Part shown: one piece after another, positions 26,554 through 35,433 of the stretch | How positions within the stretch are numbered: the stretch's first letter is position 1 | How the letters are laid out: each line of letters opens with the position of its first letter | Assembly (NCBI RefSeq): GCF_042686195.1 | Contig: NZ_JBHUOQ010000001.1 | Span: 868,001-932,000 of the forward strand | From: Corticicoccus populi | GTDB lineage: Bacteria > Bacillota > Bacilli > Staphylococcales > Salinicoccaceae | Direction of reading: 5' to 3' | Length of the DNA stretch: 64,000 nt | Program-made: the position numbers and the translations under genes | Notes under the pieces: generated by a model | Told to the model about the DNA's origin: nothing | Databases searched by the model: none | What the model saw: the letters and a program-made list of their open reading frames with translations, nothing else

Positions 26554-27081
26554 TTAATCTATTGTTTCCACAATGATATTATCATTTGTAAATACACATA
26601 TTTCACTTGCGATACCGAGACTGTCTTTCGCAATAGTCTCCGCACTTAAATGTTCACCGTGTTTTGTCATTGCGCGTCCCGCAGCGAGTGCATAGTTCCC
26701 GCCGCTGCCGATTGCAAGAATACCGTCATCCGGTTCAATCACTTCACCAGTACCCGATACTAAAAGAAGTGTATCCTTATCCATCACAATAAGCATCGCT
26801 TCCAGTTGACGCAGAATTTTATCCCCGCGCCACTCTTTTGCAAGTTCCACAGCTGCTCTTTGGAGGTTGCCGTTGTATGAGTGCAGATTCGCTTCAAACT
26901 TTTCAAATAAAGTAAATGCATCTGCCACACTTCCCGCAAAACCCGCAACCACTTTACCATCAAAAAGGCGTCTTACCTTTTTAGCAGTATGTTTCATTAC
27001 CACCTGGTTGCCGAGTGTCACCTGTCCATCACCCGCCATCGCTTTTGAGCCCTGATGATTAATCGCAAAAATCGTTGTCAT
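26554..27081 (-). CDS. hslV: HslV (ClpQ) peptidase subunit of the HslUV protease
   Basis: A 175-residue proteasome-beta-like peptidase forming the double ring degraded by HslU feeding. The sequence starts MTTIFAINHQG, so after Met removal a Thr nucleophile is exposed. This is the Thr form, not the Ser form of Bacillus CodW. GDGQVTLG, the basic Lys of VRRLFDGKV and GSGGNYALAAG follow. AGGTGAC precedes the ATG at 27081. It is in one unit with xerC, hslU and codY. Confidence 0.97.
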   Translation of the reverse strand: MTTIFAINHQGSKAMAGDGQVTLGNQVVMKHTAKKVRRLFDGKVVAGFAGSVADAFTLFEKFEANLHSYNGNLQRAAVELAKEWRGDKILRQLEAMLIVMDKDTLLLVSGTGEVIEPDDGILAIGSGGNYALAAGRAMTKHGEHLSAETIAKDSLGIASEICVFTNDNIIVETID

Positions 27082-27090
27082 TATTCATTG

Positions 27091-27987
27091 TCACCTCTTT
27101 TTATTTCCTGGATGTGCATTCATATACGTTTTTCTCAACTGCTCTTTTGATACATGCGTATATCTCTGTGTCGTTGACAGTGAATCATGGCCGAGCAGGT
27201 CCTGAACCGCCCTGAGATCTGCACCGTTATTCAGCATATGTGTTGCAAAGCTGTGTCTGATTTTATGAGGATGCAGATGAAACGCAGCACTGCTTTTTTT
27301 TACCATCATATCCACGATGTATCTTAAACCTCTTGAAGTCAGTGCCGCACCTCTATGGTTCACCCATAACGACCCGCATGCATTAATGTCATATGAAAAC
27401 TCATCAATATACTGCTGCAGTGCCTCTTTTGCACTGTCATTGAAAGGAACAATTCTTTCCTTGTTTCCTTTACCCGTCACTTTCAGCAGCTGATAATCCA
27501 AATCAATACGTGACAGCCTGAGAGATAACAGCTCACTTGAACGAATACCCGTCGCATAAAACAGCTCCAGCACTGCCAAATCACGTGAATACATCTTTGA
27601 CTGTTTATCCAGCGAATCAAACAGCATTTGAATTTCATTTTCATATAAAAATGAAGGGAGCGGTTTATCTTTTTTCGGGAAAGGCAGATTGACAAAAGGA
27701 TTCGCTTCAACCTCGCCTGAATCTATCAAGTAATTATAAAAGCTTCTTAAGGCTGAAATTTTTCTCGAAACGGTTGTTTTTTTATGATTTTTATCATATA
27801 GATATGTCAAATAACCTCTTGCATCAATATATTTAAAACTGAAAATATCGAGAGACTCTGTTTCAATATAACGAATAAATTCCATTATATCCAAACGATA
27901 ACTCGATACTGTGTGCTCAGATAAATTACGTTGAAAAGTCAGCTGCTCTAAAAACGCATTTAGTGCTTCAATGACTTCACCCCCCAT
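27091..27987 (-). CDS. xerC: Tyrosine recombinase XerC
   Basis: A 298-residue site-specific recombinase that, with XerD, resolves chromosome dimers at dif. The N-terminal SAM-like core-binding domain (NLSEHTVSSYRLD) and catalytic domain are complete: first Arg in ATGIRSSELL, Lys in TGKGNKERI, HKIRH, GHDS and the nucleophile Tyr in TTQRYTHV. The start is uncertain. The ATG at 27987 has no ribosome site, while an ATT at 27972 lies five bases after GGGGGGTG and would align best with staphylococcal XerC. It heads the hslVU-codY unit. trmFO, usual between topA and xerC, is absent. Confidence 0.94.
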   Translation of the reverse strand: MGGEVIEALNAFLEQLTFQRNLSEHTVSSYRLDIMEFIRYIETESLDIFSFKYIDARGYLTYLYDKNHKKTTVSRKISALRSFYNYLIDSGEVEANPFVNLPFPKKDKPLPSFLYENEIQMLFDSLDKQSKMYSRDLAVLELFYATGIRSSELLSLRLSRIDLDYQLLKVTGKGNKERIVPFNDSAKEALQQYIDEFSYDINACGSLWVNHRGAALTSRGLRYIVDMMVKKSSAAFHLHPHKIRHSFATHMLNNGADLRAVQDLLGHDSLSTTQRYTHVSKEQLRKTYMNAHPGNKKR

Positions 27988-28170
27988 TAATCTGAATTTT
28001 ATCACAATTTTAAATTCATAAGCAATCATTTAATATACGGCTGAATATACCTTTGAAATTACCAACAACTATTCTAATATATTTCAAAGCAAATTGCACA
28101 TAATAATATGAATATTAATAATATCTTAACAATTATTTTCATATGTTCCATTTTAAAAGTTCTAAAATAA

Positions 28171-28209
28171 GAAAAATAAACGGAAAACCCATTGTTTCAA
28201 GGCTTTCCG
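28171..28209 (-). terminator. Intrinsic terminator of topA
   Basis: Nine-pair stem (CGGAAAGCC/GGTTTTCCG, one G-T pair; arms 28201-28209 and 28181-28189), then a T-rich run with few interruptions. The 140 AT-rich bases from here to xerC must hold the xerC promoter; I could not choose one. Confidence 0.75.
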
Positions 28210-28218
28210 AAAAATTTA

Positions 28219-30288
28219 TTAATTATTTTCTTTTTCAGTATAATCACAATTTGAACATTTAACTTGTGATTTCTTTCCTTTTTTAGCTTCAACCAGATAA
28301 TGGTCACATTTCGGACAATTTCTTGCGATTGGTTTATCCCATGAGATAAAGTCACATTCCGGATACTGGTCACAGCCGTAGAATAATCTGTTCTTTTTGG
28401 ATTTTCGTTCTACAACTTCCCCTTTTTCACATTTCGGACATTTCACACCGATTGTCTTAACAATCGCTTTTGTATTTCTGCAGTCCGGGAAGTTTGAACA
28501 TGCCATAAATTTTCCGTAGCGTCCGAGTTTATAAACCATTTCCGAACCGCATTTTTCACATTTCTCTCCTGCCGGCTCATCTTTGATTTCAATTTTCTCC
28601 ATTTCTTCTTCAGCACGTTTGACCTGCGGTTCAAAACCTTTATAAAAGTCATCAATGACTGTTACCCATGTTAAATCACCATCAGCAATATCATCCAGTC
28701 TGCTTTCCATGGAGCGGGTGAAATCTACGTCAATAATATCAGGGAAGTATTCATTCATAGACTGGTTGACGATTTCACCGATTTCAGTCGGAACAAAACG
28801 TTTTTGATCCAGCCGGACGTAATTTCTTTTTTGAATAGTATCAAGAGTCGGCGCGAAAGTTGACGGACGGCCGATTCCAAGCTCCTCCAGAGTTTTTACA
28901 AGTCGTGCCTCTGTAAATCTCGGCGGCGGCTGAGTGAAGTGCTGTGCAGGTTTAATTTCTTCCGCCTTAACAACCTCGTCCTCTTTTATATCAGGCAGAC
29001 GATTATTCAGATTTTCATCTTCATCATCTTTACCTTCCACATAAATCTGCATGAAACCTTTAAATTTAATAGTCTGCCCGTTACTTCTGAAAATCACTCC
29101 GTTATTGGATAATTCCATTTTAACAGTATCTAAAACAGCAGGTGACATTAAACTTGCTATGAAACGGTCCCATATTAATTTATAGAGACGGTATTGATCA
29201 CGCGTCAAATACGGTTTAATTTTCTCAGGAGGACGGCTTACAGACGTCGGACGTACTGCTTCGTGAGCATCCTGTGCAGATTCACTCTGCTTGCGTTTTT
29301 TCTTTGGTCCGACATGATCACTGCCGTATTTTTCCTTAATGAATTCAGCCGCTTCTGCTTCAGCTACAGGTGATATACGTGTTGAGTCTGTTCTCATATA
29401 AGTAATGAGTCCGACTGTCCCCTGTCCCTTAATATCAATACCTTCATAAAGCTGCTGGGCAACCATCATCGTTTTACGTGCTTTGAAATTCAGCTTGCGG
29501 GCTGCTTCCTGCTGCAGAGATGAAGTTGTAAAACTTTGTGCAGGGTAGCGTTTCTTTTCCTTTTTCTCTACAGTATCTACCTTAAAGTCATCACCCTTAA
29601 TTTTTGCCAGTACTTCATTCACATCTTTTTCAGTTGAAAGTTTAATCTTTTTATCAGAAAGGCGATTAAACTTCCCTTCGAAGTTCTTTCTTTTATGCTT
29701 GAATGTTCCTGTAATGGACCAGTACTCTTCAGGCTTAAAATTCCTTATTTCATTTTCTCTGTCAATAATCAATCTGAGCGCAACAGACTGTACACGCCCT
29801 GCTGATAATCCTTTTTTCACTTTCTTCCACAATACAGGAGAAATATTGTACCCTACCAATCTGTCAAGGATACGTCTTGCCTGCTGGGCATCAACAAGCT
29901 TTTGATTAATTTCACTTGGATGTTTAAAACTGTCTTTAACTGCGTCTTTTGTAATTTCATTAAAAACCACGCGTTGATATTCATTATCTTCTCCCAATGC
30001 ATGTGCTAAATGCCATGCAATAGCTTCACCTTCACGGTCAGGGTCACTTGCAAGAAAAATTTTCTTTGCTTTTTTGGCTTCTTTTTTTAAATCTTTTAAT
30101 AAAGGGCCTTTTCCACGAATAGTAATGTACTTCGGTTCGTAATTATTTTCCGTGTCGATTCCTGTCTGACTGCGAGGTAAATCCCGAACGTGTCCCATTG
30201 ACGCAACGACTTTATAACGTTTGCCTAAATACTTTTCAATCGTCTTCGCTTTTGCAGGGGACTCAACAATTACCAGATTATCTGCCAC
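28219..30288 (-). CDS. topA: DNA topoisomerase I
   Basis: A 689-residue type IA topoisomerase that relaxes negative supercoils. The TOPRIM domain begins at once (NLVIVESPAKAKTIEKYLG, SDPDREGEAIAWH), and the active Tyr is in GLITYMRTDS. Three four-Cys zinc ribbons form the C terminus (CEKCGSEM, CPKCEKGE and CPKCDHYL). The GTG at 30288 was chosen over upstream codons because AAAGGAGG lies ten bases ahead and the TOPRIM fold starts right after it. It has its own strong promoter behind dprA. Confidence 0.97.
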   Translation of the reverse strand: MADNLVIVESPAKAKTIEKYLGKRYKVVASMGHVRDLPRSQTGIDTENNYEPKYITIRGKGPLLKDLKKEAKKAKKIFLASDPDREGEAIAWHLAHALGEDNEYQRVVFNEITKDAVKDSFKHPSEINQKLVDAQQARRILDRLVGYNISPVLWKKVKKGLSAGRVQSVALRLIIDRENEIRNFKPEEYWSITGTFKHKRKNFEGKFNRLSDKKIKLSTEKDVNEVLAKIKGDDFKVDTVEKKEKKRYPAQSFTTSSLQQEAARKLNFKARKTMMVAQQLYEGIDIKGQGTVGLITYMRTDSTRISPVAEAEAAEFIKEKYGSDHVGPKKKRKQSESAQDAHEAVRPTSVSRPPEKIKPYLTRDQYRLYKLIWDRFIASLMSPAVLDTVKMELSNNGVIFRSNGQTIKFKGFMQIYVEGKDDEDENLNNRLPDIKEDEVVKAEEIKPAQHFTQPPPRFTEARLVKTLEELGIGRPSTFAPTLDTIQKRNYVRLDQKRFVPTEIGEIVNQSMNEYFPDIIDVDFTRSMESRLDDIADGDLTWVTVIDDFYKGFEPQVKRAEEEMEKIEIKDEPAGEKCEKCGSEMVYKLGRYGKFMACSNFPDCRNTKAIVKTIGVKCPKCEKGEVVERKSKKNRLFYGCDQYPECDFISWDKPIARNCPKCDHYLVEAKKGKKSQVKCSNCDYTEKENN

Positions 30289-30329
30289 CGTTCGATTACC
30301 TCCTTTAGTAATTCTATTTTCAAGTCCAA

Positions 30330-30358
30330 ATATTAAGTGCAAAAATTTGCTTTGTCAA
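30330..30358 (-). promoter_or_regulatory. Promoter of topA
   Basis: Consensus TTGACA (30353-30358), 17 bases, TAATAT (30330-30335), the best -35 in the window. It starts 42 bases upstream of the GTG. Confidence 0.75.
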
Positions 30359-30382
30359 CTGTAAAATACTTTTTGTGTCTTT

Positions 30383-31192
30383 TTAAACTAAATAATCCGG
30401 GTTTAATTCCTGAATAATATCACTCGATGAAAGCACTGATTTTGCGCCTTCCTGGATTCTTTTATTGGTCCCTGTGCTTAATGCCGACGTGATATTTCCC
30501 GGCAGACACATGCCCGACCGGTTTTCATTTAAAGCCATATCGAGTGTAATCAAACTGCCGCTGTTTTCTTCCGCCTCTGTTACGAGAATCCCTTTTGAAA
30601 GACCTGAAATAATACGGTTCCGTCCGATAAATTTCCATTTTTCTATAGTTGAATGCGGGGGATATTCACTGATTGTCAGCCCTTTATCTTCAATTATCTG
30701 TCTCGTTTTTTCTGTTGTTTTCGGATAATGAATATCATGACCGAATGCCAGTATTCCAATTGTTTTCACATCATTAATAAGGCTCACCGTATGGGCTGTT
30801 TCATCCGCGCCGTACGCAAGTCCTGAGACAATCACATATTCTTTAAGCTCCGGGATCAATGTTTCCAGTGACTTCCTCGTGTATGCCCCTGCCTTACGGC
30901 TGCCTACAACGCCGAGCATATCACGGTTCAGAAGAGACGAGTCCCCTTTCAAATACAGTATATACGGGGGATCATAAATTTCTTTTAACAGATGAGGATA
31001 TTCATCCTCCAAAATCGTTACTGTGGATATCTCTTTTTCTTTCAGTTTTTCTTTTAAAAATACTGGGTTTAAAGATGATGCGTAGTTTATTTTTTTCTTC
31101 AAACCACCCGTCATTACGCTGGATTGTTTTTCCGTCATCTGTTTGTATTCAAGCGCTGTAACACCTGCATAGGATAATGTAATCAGTTCCAT
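30383..31192 (-). CDS. dprA: DNA-processing protein DprA (Smf)
   Basis: A 269-residue protein that loads RecA on incoming single-stranded DNA during transformation. The Rossmann-like fold is complete: VGSRKAGAYTRKSLE, SGLAYGADETAH, ILAFGHDIHYP, and RNRIISGLS followed by ENSGSLIT. An N-terminal helical part of about 70 residues precedes it, and there is no clear C-terminal winged helix. CGGAGGTCGAA precedes the ATG at 31192. A TATAAT (31219-31224) lies upstream but without a good -35. Its place before topA is conserved. Confidence 0.95.
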   Translation of the reverse strand: MELITLSYAGVTALEYKQMTEKQSSVMTGGLKKKINYASSLNPVFLKEKLKEKEISTVTILEDEYPHLLKEIYDPPYILYLKGDSSLLNRDMLGVVGSRKAGAYTRKSLETLIPELKEYVIVSGLAYGADETAHTVSLINDVKTIGILAFGHDIHYPKTTEKTRQIIEDKGLTISEYPPHSTIEKWKFIGRNRIISGLSKGILVTEAEENSGSLITLDMALNENRSGMCLPGNITSALSTGTNKRIQEGAKSVLSSSDIIQELNPDYLV

Positions 31193-31284
31193 TTCGACCT
31201 CCGTATTTTAGTATCTATATTATAGTAGAAACTAATCATAATTACGCATTACATTCCATTAACAAAATACTGCCGAAAACAGAC

Positions 31285-31319
31285 AAAAAAGAACAGCCTG
31301 ATGTTCATCAGACTGCTCT
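31285..31319 (-). terminator. Intrinsic terminator of sucCD
   Basis: Fourteen-pair stem (31290-31303 with 31306-31319; some G-T pairs) and a run of six T on the minus strand. Confidence 0.88.
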
Positions 31320-31349
31320 TTTAATATAAACATGATGTTTATATGACAT

Positions 31350-32258
31350 TTACTTTACAGTTAAACATTTTTCATATAAACCATCTTCTTTTTTAATACG
31401 TTCAATAAGCGTCTCACCAATTTCAGAAGGTGTGTCCGCTGTTTCAATGCCGCACGCATTCATTGTTTTGATTTTTTCGTCTGCAGTCCCTTTACCGCCG
31501 GAAATAATCGCACCGGCATGGCCCATACGCTTTCCTGGAGGGGCTGTCACACCACCGATGAAGCCGACAACAGGTTTAGTCATGTTTTCTTTCACCCATT
31601 CTGCCGCTTCTTCTTCAGCAGTTCCGCCGATTTCACCAATCATTACAACTGCATACGTTTCAGGGTCTTCATTAAATGCTTCCAGAGCATCAATAAAGTT
31701 TGTACCGTTAACCGGGTCCCCGCCGATTCCAACGGCTGTTGTCTGGCCGATTCCAGCCTGGGTTAACTGATGAACCGCCTCATAAGTCAGTGTACCTGAA
31801 CGGCTGACTACGCCGACATGTCCTTTTTTATGAATATAACCCGGCATGATTCCGATTTTACATTCATCTGCAGTGATTACACCAGGACAGTTAGGTCCGA
31901 CAAGACGTGTTTTCTTGCCTTCTAAATAACGTTTCACTTTTACCATATCAAGAACCGGAATATGCTCAGTAATACAAATTGCCATATCCAGTTCAGCATT
32001 TGCGCACTCGATGATAGAGTCTGCAGCAAATGGTGCAGGCACGTAAATGACAGAAACTGTCGCACCGGTTGCTTCTTTTGCTTCTTCAACAGTATTGAAT
32101 ACAGGCACACCTTCCACTTCCTGGCCGCCTTTACCTGGAGTTACACCGGCAACAATTTTAGTGCCATACTCAAGCATCTGCGTTGTATGGAAATGTGCTG
32201 TTGCACCAGTAATTCCTTGTACCATTACTTTTGTATCTTTATCAATAAAAACACTCAC
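31350..32258 (-). CDS. sucD: Succinyl-CoA ligase, alpha subunit
   Basis: A 302-residue subunit of the TCA-cycle enzyme that makes succinate with substrate-level phosphorylation. The CoA-binding Rossmann domain (VQGITGATAHFHTTQML, VTPGKGG) and the phospho-His segment GHAGAIISGGKGTADEK are intact. The start is GTG at 32258, eight bases from CGGAGG. It follows sucC by 24 bases in one operon. Confidence 0.98.
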   Translation of the reverse strand: MSVFIDKDTKVMVQGITGATAHFHTTQMLEYGTKIVAGVTPGKGGQEVEGVPVFNTVEEAKEATGATVSVIYVPAPFAADSIIECANAELDMAICITEHIPVLDMVKVKRYLEGKKTRLVGPNCPGVITADECKIGIMPGYIHKKGHVGVVSRSGTLTYEAVHQLTQAGIGQTTAVGIGGDPVNGTNFIDALEAFNEDPETYAVVMIGEIGGTAEEEAAEWVKENMTKPVVGFIGGVTAPPGKRMGHAGAIISGGKGTADEKIKTMNACGIETADTPSEIGETLIERIKKEDGLYEKCLTVK

Positions 32259-32282
32259 AGTAAATTCCTCCGTTATCGATTA

Positions 32283-33446
32283 TTATTTTCCAACTGCTTC
32301 AATAATTTTCTGTGCACCTTCAGCCATTGTACCTGCCGGGATAATGTCATATCCTGATTCTTCCAGGATTTTTTTACCTTTATCAACATTTGTACCTTCA
32401 AGGCGTACCACTAAAGGAATTTCAAGACCGACATTTTCAACTGCACCGACAACACCTTCAGCAATGACATCACATTTCATGATTCCGCCGAAAATGTTTA
32501 CAAAAATACCTTTCACACCTTCGTCACCAAGAATGATTTTGAATGCTTCGGTAACTTTCTCAGTCGTTGCACCGCCCCCTACATCAAGGAAGTTTGCGGG
32601 CGTTCCGCCGAAATGATTGATTGTATCCATCGTTGCCATCGCAAGTCCTGCACCGTTAACCATACAGCCGATATTGCCGTCTAATGCAACATAGGACAAG
32701 TCATATTTTGAAGCCTGGATTTCTTTTGGATCTTCTTCTTCCAAGTCACGGAGTTCAACGATTTTCTTTTGTCTGAAAAGTGCATTGGCATCAAAGTTAA
32801 TCTTTGCATCAAGTGCAAGGACGTCACCTTCACCAGTTGTTACAAGTGGATTGATTTCAACAATTGAGCAATCTGTATCGATAAATACTTTGTATAAAGA
32901 CAGAATTAATTTAGCTGCCTTTCCTACAGATTCCTTAGGAATATTTATATTGAAAGCGAGACGTCTTGCCTGATAAGGCATCAAGCCGACAACAGGGTCA
33001 ACGACTTCTTTAAAGATTTTTTCAGGTGTTTCTGCTGCAACCTCTTCAATCTCAGTTCCGCCTTCTTCGGACCCCATTAATACAACACGGTCTGTCGCAC
33101 GGTCCACTACAAAGCCGATATAATATTCTTTTTGAATATCGCAGCCTTCTTCGACGAGAAGACGCTGTACTTCTTTACCTTCAGGTCCTGTTTGATGTGT
33201 AACCAATACTTTACCAAGCAGTTCTTTAGCATAATCTTTCACTTCATCCAAAGATTTAGCAATTTTGACACCGCCTGCTTTACCTCTTCCACCTGCGTGG
33301 ATTTGAGCTTTAACAACATAGACTTTAGAGTCCAGTTCTTTAGCTACACTAACAGCTTCTTCCGGAGTGTAAGCGACACCGCCGTTCGGTACGTTTACGC
33401 CCATGGAGCGAAAGATTTCTTTCCCTTGATACTCATGGATATTCAT
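32283..33446 (-). CDS. sucC: Succinyl-CoA ligase, beta subunit
   Basis: A 387-residue ATP-grasp subunit that binds nucleotide and joins SucD to form succinyl-CoA ligase. The start MNIHEYQGKEIFRS, VKAQIHAGGRGKAGGVK, EINPLV and the GNIGCMVNGAGLAMATMD segment are typical. Longer in-frame starts exist, but AGGAGG is six bases from the ATG at 33446. It has a strong promoter whose -35 is overlapped by a perfect palindrome, so the operon is probably regulated. Confidence 0.98.
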   Translation of the reverse strand: MNIHEYQGKEIFRSMGVNVPNGGVAYTPEEAVSVAKELDSKVYVVKAQIHAGGRGKAGGVKIAKSLDEVKDYAKELLGKVLVTHQTGPEGKEVQRLLVEEGCDIQKEYYIGFVVDRATDRVVLMGSEEGGTEIEEVAAETPEKIFKEVVDPVVGLMPYQARRLAFNINIPKESVGKAAKLILSLYKVFIDTDCSIVEINPLVTTGEGDVLALDAKINFDANALFRQKKIVELRDLEEEDPKEIQASKYDLSYVALDGNIGCMVNGAGLAMATMDTINHFGGTPANFLDVGGGATTEKVTEAFKIILGDEGVKGIFVNIFGGIMKCDVIAEGVVGAVENVGLEIPLVVRLEGTNVDKGKKILEESGYDIIPAGTMAEGAQKIIEAVGK

Positions 33447-33486
33447 GTTCATCCTCCTAAGACTTTTTATAACACTGTACATTTCA

Positions 33487-33515
33487 ATTATAGAAAACGC
33501 ATACTTCATTGTAAA
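33487..33515 (-). promoter_or_regulatory. Promoter of sucCD
   Basis: TTTACA (33510-33515), 17 bases, perfect TATAAT (33487-33492). Confidence 0.75.
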
Positions 33516-33528
33516 CAACGATGTTTAC
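33511..33528. promoter_or_regulatory. Perfect palindrome over the sucCD -35, candidate operator
   Basis: GTAAACA-ACGA-TGTTTAC: seven-base arms (33511-33517, 33522-33528) around four bases. It covers the -35 of sucCD and reaches the last base of the rnhB stop codon. It has no following T tract, so it is not a terminator. It does not fit the CcpA cre pattern well; the binding protein is unknown. Confidence 0.55.
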
Positions 33529-34286
33529 TATTTTACAGTAAATTTCGACTTTATTGGTTCAAATGTCTTTCTATGAATCGGAGTAATCCCATTTTTTTCT
33601 AAACCATCCAGATGTGTGGAAGTCCCGTAACCTTTGTTTTTGCTGAAATCATATCCTGGATACTTTAAATCATATGCTTCCATCATGCTGTCTCTTGTTG
33701 TCTTCGCTATAATACTTGCAGCTGCGATTGAAACACTTCTCTGGTCACCCTTAATCAGGGATGTTTCTTCAATACCACAGTTTAAGGTCATCGCATCCAC
33801 TAAAAGATGATCCGGCTGTTTTTTTAAATTGGAAACAGCTCTTTTCATGGCACATTTAGCCGCTTCATATATATTCATTTCATCAATTTCTTCAACCGTT
33901 GCAATTCCTATTCCGTAATCTGCTTCCTGCATAATAATTTCACGAAAGGAAAGCCGTTTTTTTAATGACAGCTTCTTTGAATCATTGAGTCCCGGCAGAT
34001 AAAAATCAGCAGGCAGAATCACCGCAGCGGCTACAACTTCTCCCGCGAGCGGTCCTCTCCCTGCTTCATCAATACCGGCAACAAAGCTGTCGGTATGCTG
34101 TAATTCAAACGCCATCATTTCATGATATTCATCACGAAGCTGTATTTCTTTTACCAGCTGGTTCCGACGTGATTTTAATGCATTTTGAACACCTTTACGC
34201 GGATCCTCCTGATACTCGGAGGACTGCAGTGCTTCAAGTGTATTAATGCATTTAATATCAGAGACAGACGATTTAATGGTCTTCAT
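33528..34286 (-). CDS. rnhB: Ribonuclease HII
   Basis: A 252-residue enzyme that removes ribonucleotides from DNA and RNA from RNA-DNA hybrids. After a helical N-terminal extension of about 70 residues come the catalytic segments AGIDEAGRGPLAGEVV (Asp-Glu), the Asp of LLVDAMTL, and SIAAASIIAKTTRD with its Asp. A longer frame exists, but AAGGTTGAGG is at the right distance from the ATG at 34286. The gene overlaps the end of rbgA by 14 bases, so the two are translated in a coupled way. Confidence 0.96.
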   Translation of the reverse strand: MKTIKSSVSDIKCINTLEALQSSEYQEDPRKGVQNALKSRRNQLVKEIQLRDEYHEMMAFELQHTDSFVAGIDEAGRGPLAGEVVAAAVILPADFYLPGLNDSKKLSLKKRLSFREIIMQEADYGIGIATVEEIDEMNIYEAAKCAMKRAVSNLKKQPDHLLVDAMTLNCGIEETSLIKGDQRSVSIAAASIIAKTTRDSMMEAYDLKYPGYDFSKNKGYGTSTHLDGLEKNGITPIHRKTFEPIKSKFTVK

Positions 34287-35139
34287 TATAATCCTCAACC
34301 TTATCAAATGTGTACGCACCGATTTTACCCTGTCTGATATCATAAATAATCCGCAGTGTAACGGCCTCATAATTAATTTCATTGCCGCTCATTTTAAGTC
34401 CTCTTGAAATTCCGACTTTATCATAGACTTTTACAATCTCTGTATCTTCAGTGATATCGATATTATAGAATTTATTAAAATCTTCAAGTGCATTCTGCTG
34501 CATATACTGGATACCGAAAATCGCCACCTCATCAAGCGGCACCACAGAATCTTTAATCGCCCCTGTTAAAGAGAGTTTTTTACCTACTGTCTCATCCTCA
34601 AACTTCGGCCATAAAATTCCCGGCGTATCCAGGAGTTCCATTCGTTTACCGGCTTTAATCCACTGCTGCTTTTTAGTTACACCAGGTGTGTTGCCGGTCT
34701 TTGCGATATTTTTCTTCGCGATATTATTGATGACTGTAGACTTTCCGGCATTTGGAATTCCGATGATCATCGCACGGATTGCACGCTTATTTATCCCTTT
34801 GTTTTCCATTCTCTCAAAAATTTCAGCTGTTGCTCTTTCAGCAGCAGGTTCAATTTTATTCATAATGTTATTCATTTTGCCGTACAGCGTAATGGGATGC
34901 TGGCCTTTTCTCTTAAAATGACTCATCCACTTATCAGTTTCACGCTCATCCGCTAAATCCATCTTGTTTAAAATAATGACACGCGGCTTATGATCCGTGA
35001 TTTCATCAAGCATCGGATTATGGCTGGAATATGGAATACGTGCATCTAAAATCTCAATTACAACATCTACTTTTTTTAAATTTTCTTCAATCTGCCGGCG
35101 GGCTTTAGCCATATGTCCGGGAAACCAGTTAATACTCAT
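34273..35139 (-). CDS. rbgA: Ribosome biogenesis GTPase RbgA (YlqF)
   Basis: A 288-residue circularly permuted GTPase needed for late 50S assembly. Motifs come in permuted order: NKMDLAD (G4), then GIPNAGKST (G1), NTPGVTKKQQW (G2) and DTPGILWP (G3). A C-terminal helical domain (about residues 185-288) follows. The start INWFPGHMAKARR is typical. GAAAGGAC precedes the ATG at 35139. It starts a two-gene unit with rnhB from a promoter about 90 bases upstream. Confidence 0.97.
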   Translation of the reverse strand: MSINWFPGHMAKARRQIEENLKKVDVVIEILDARIPYSSHNPMLDEITDHKPRVIILNKMDLADERETDKWMSHFKRKGQHPITLYGKMNNIMNKIEPAAERATAEIFERMENKGINKRAIRAMIIGIPNAGKSTVINNIAKKNIAKTGNTPGVTKKQQWIKAGKRMELLDTPGILWPKFEDETVGKKLSLTGAIKDSVVPLDEVAIFGIQYMQQNALEDFNKFYNIDITEDTEIVKVYDKVGISRGLKMSGNEINYEAVTLRIIYDIRQGKIGAYTFDKVEDYNEDH

Positions 35140-35220
35140 TTTAATTACAGTCCTTTCTTCAGTCTGAGATATTACTCAGTTTTAATTATTCATTTATACT
35201 TCTATATTCAACGCTACTCT

Positions 35221-35249
35221 ATCATAGTTATCTTGCATTAAATTGTCTA
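35221..35249 (-). promoter_or_regulatory. Promoter of rbgA-rnhB
   Basis: TAGACA (35244-35249), 17 bases, TATGAT (35221-35226); each hexamer is one base off consensus. The rest of the 294-base gap (35140-35433) holds the palindrome and the promoter region of the plus-strand gene listed separately. Confidence 0.6.
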
Positions 35250-35353
35250 GTCTTTTTGAAATTTTATGTTGAAGAATTTTCTAAAGACACGTGATTAAAA
35301 AAATAGGACGTCATTGTTAACGAGATTCACACTGAATTCTTTACTTTATACCA

Positions 35354-35383
35354 TTTATATACCCAAACATTATATAATATAAT
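35354..35383 (+). promoter_or_regulatory. Possible promoter of the L7/L12-repeat gene
   Basis: TTTATA (35354-35359), 18 bases, TATAAT (35378-35383); a second TATAAT lies at 35373-35378. The -35 is weak. Both -10 candidates fall inside the 23-bp palindrome. Confidence 0.4.
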
Positions 35384-35387
35384 GTTT
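35365..35387. promoter_or_regulatory. Perfect 23-bp palindrome, candidate operator
   Basis: Arms AAACATTATAT (35365-35375) and ATATAATGTTT (35377-35387) around one central A. It covers the likely -10 of the downstream plus-strand gene and is not followed by a T tract. The 7-1-7 core recalls PerR/Fur-type boxes in layout but not in exact bases. The regulator is unknown. Confidence 0.55.
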
Positions 35388-35433
35388 AAATTCCGGCCGG
35401 ATGTGCTATTAACTATTAAAGGAGGTGACCTTC

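Noticed and set aside
32047..32616. Open frame of 189 codons on the plus strand
   Set aside because: Antisense to sucC/sucD, both certain genes; no ribosome site and no recognisable domain.
33511..33528. Terminator of rnhB
   Set aside because: The hairpin is short and AT-rich, overlaps the stop codon and is not followed by T; an operator is more likely.
33511..33528. CcpA cre site
   Set aside because: The palindrome lacks the TGNNANCGNTNNCA pattern.
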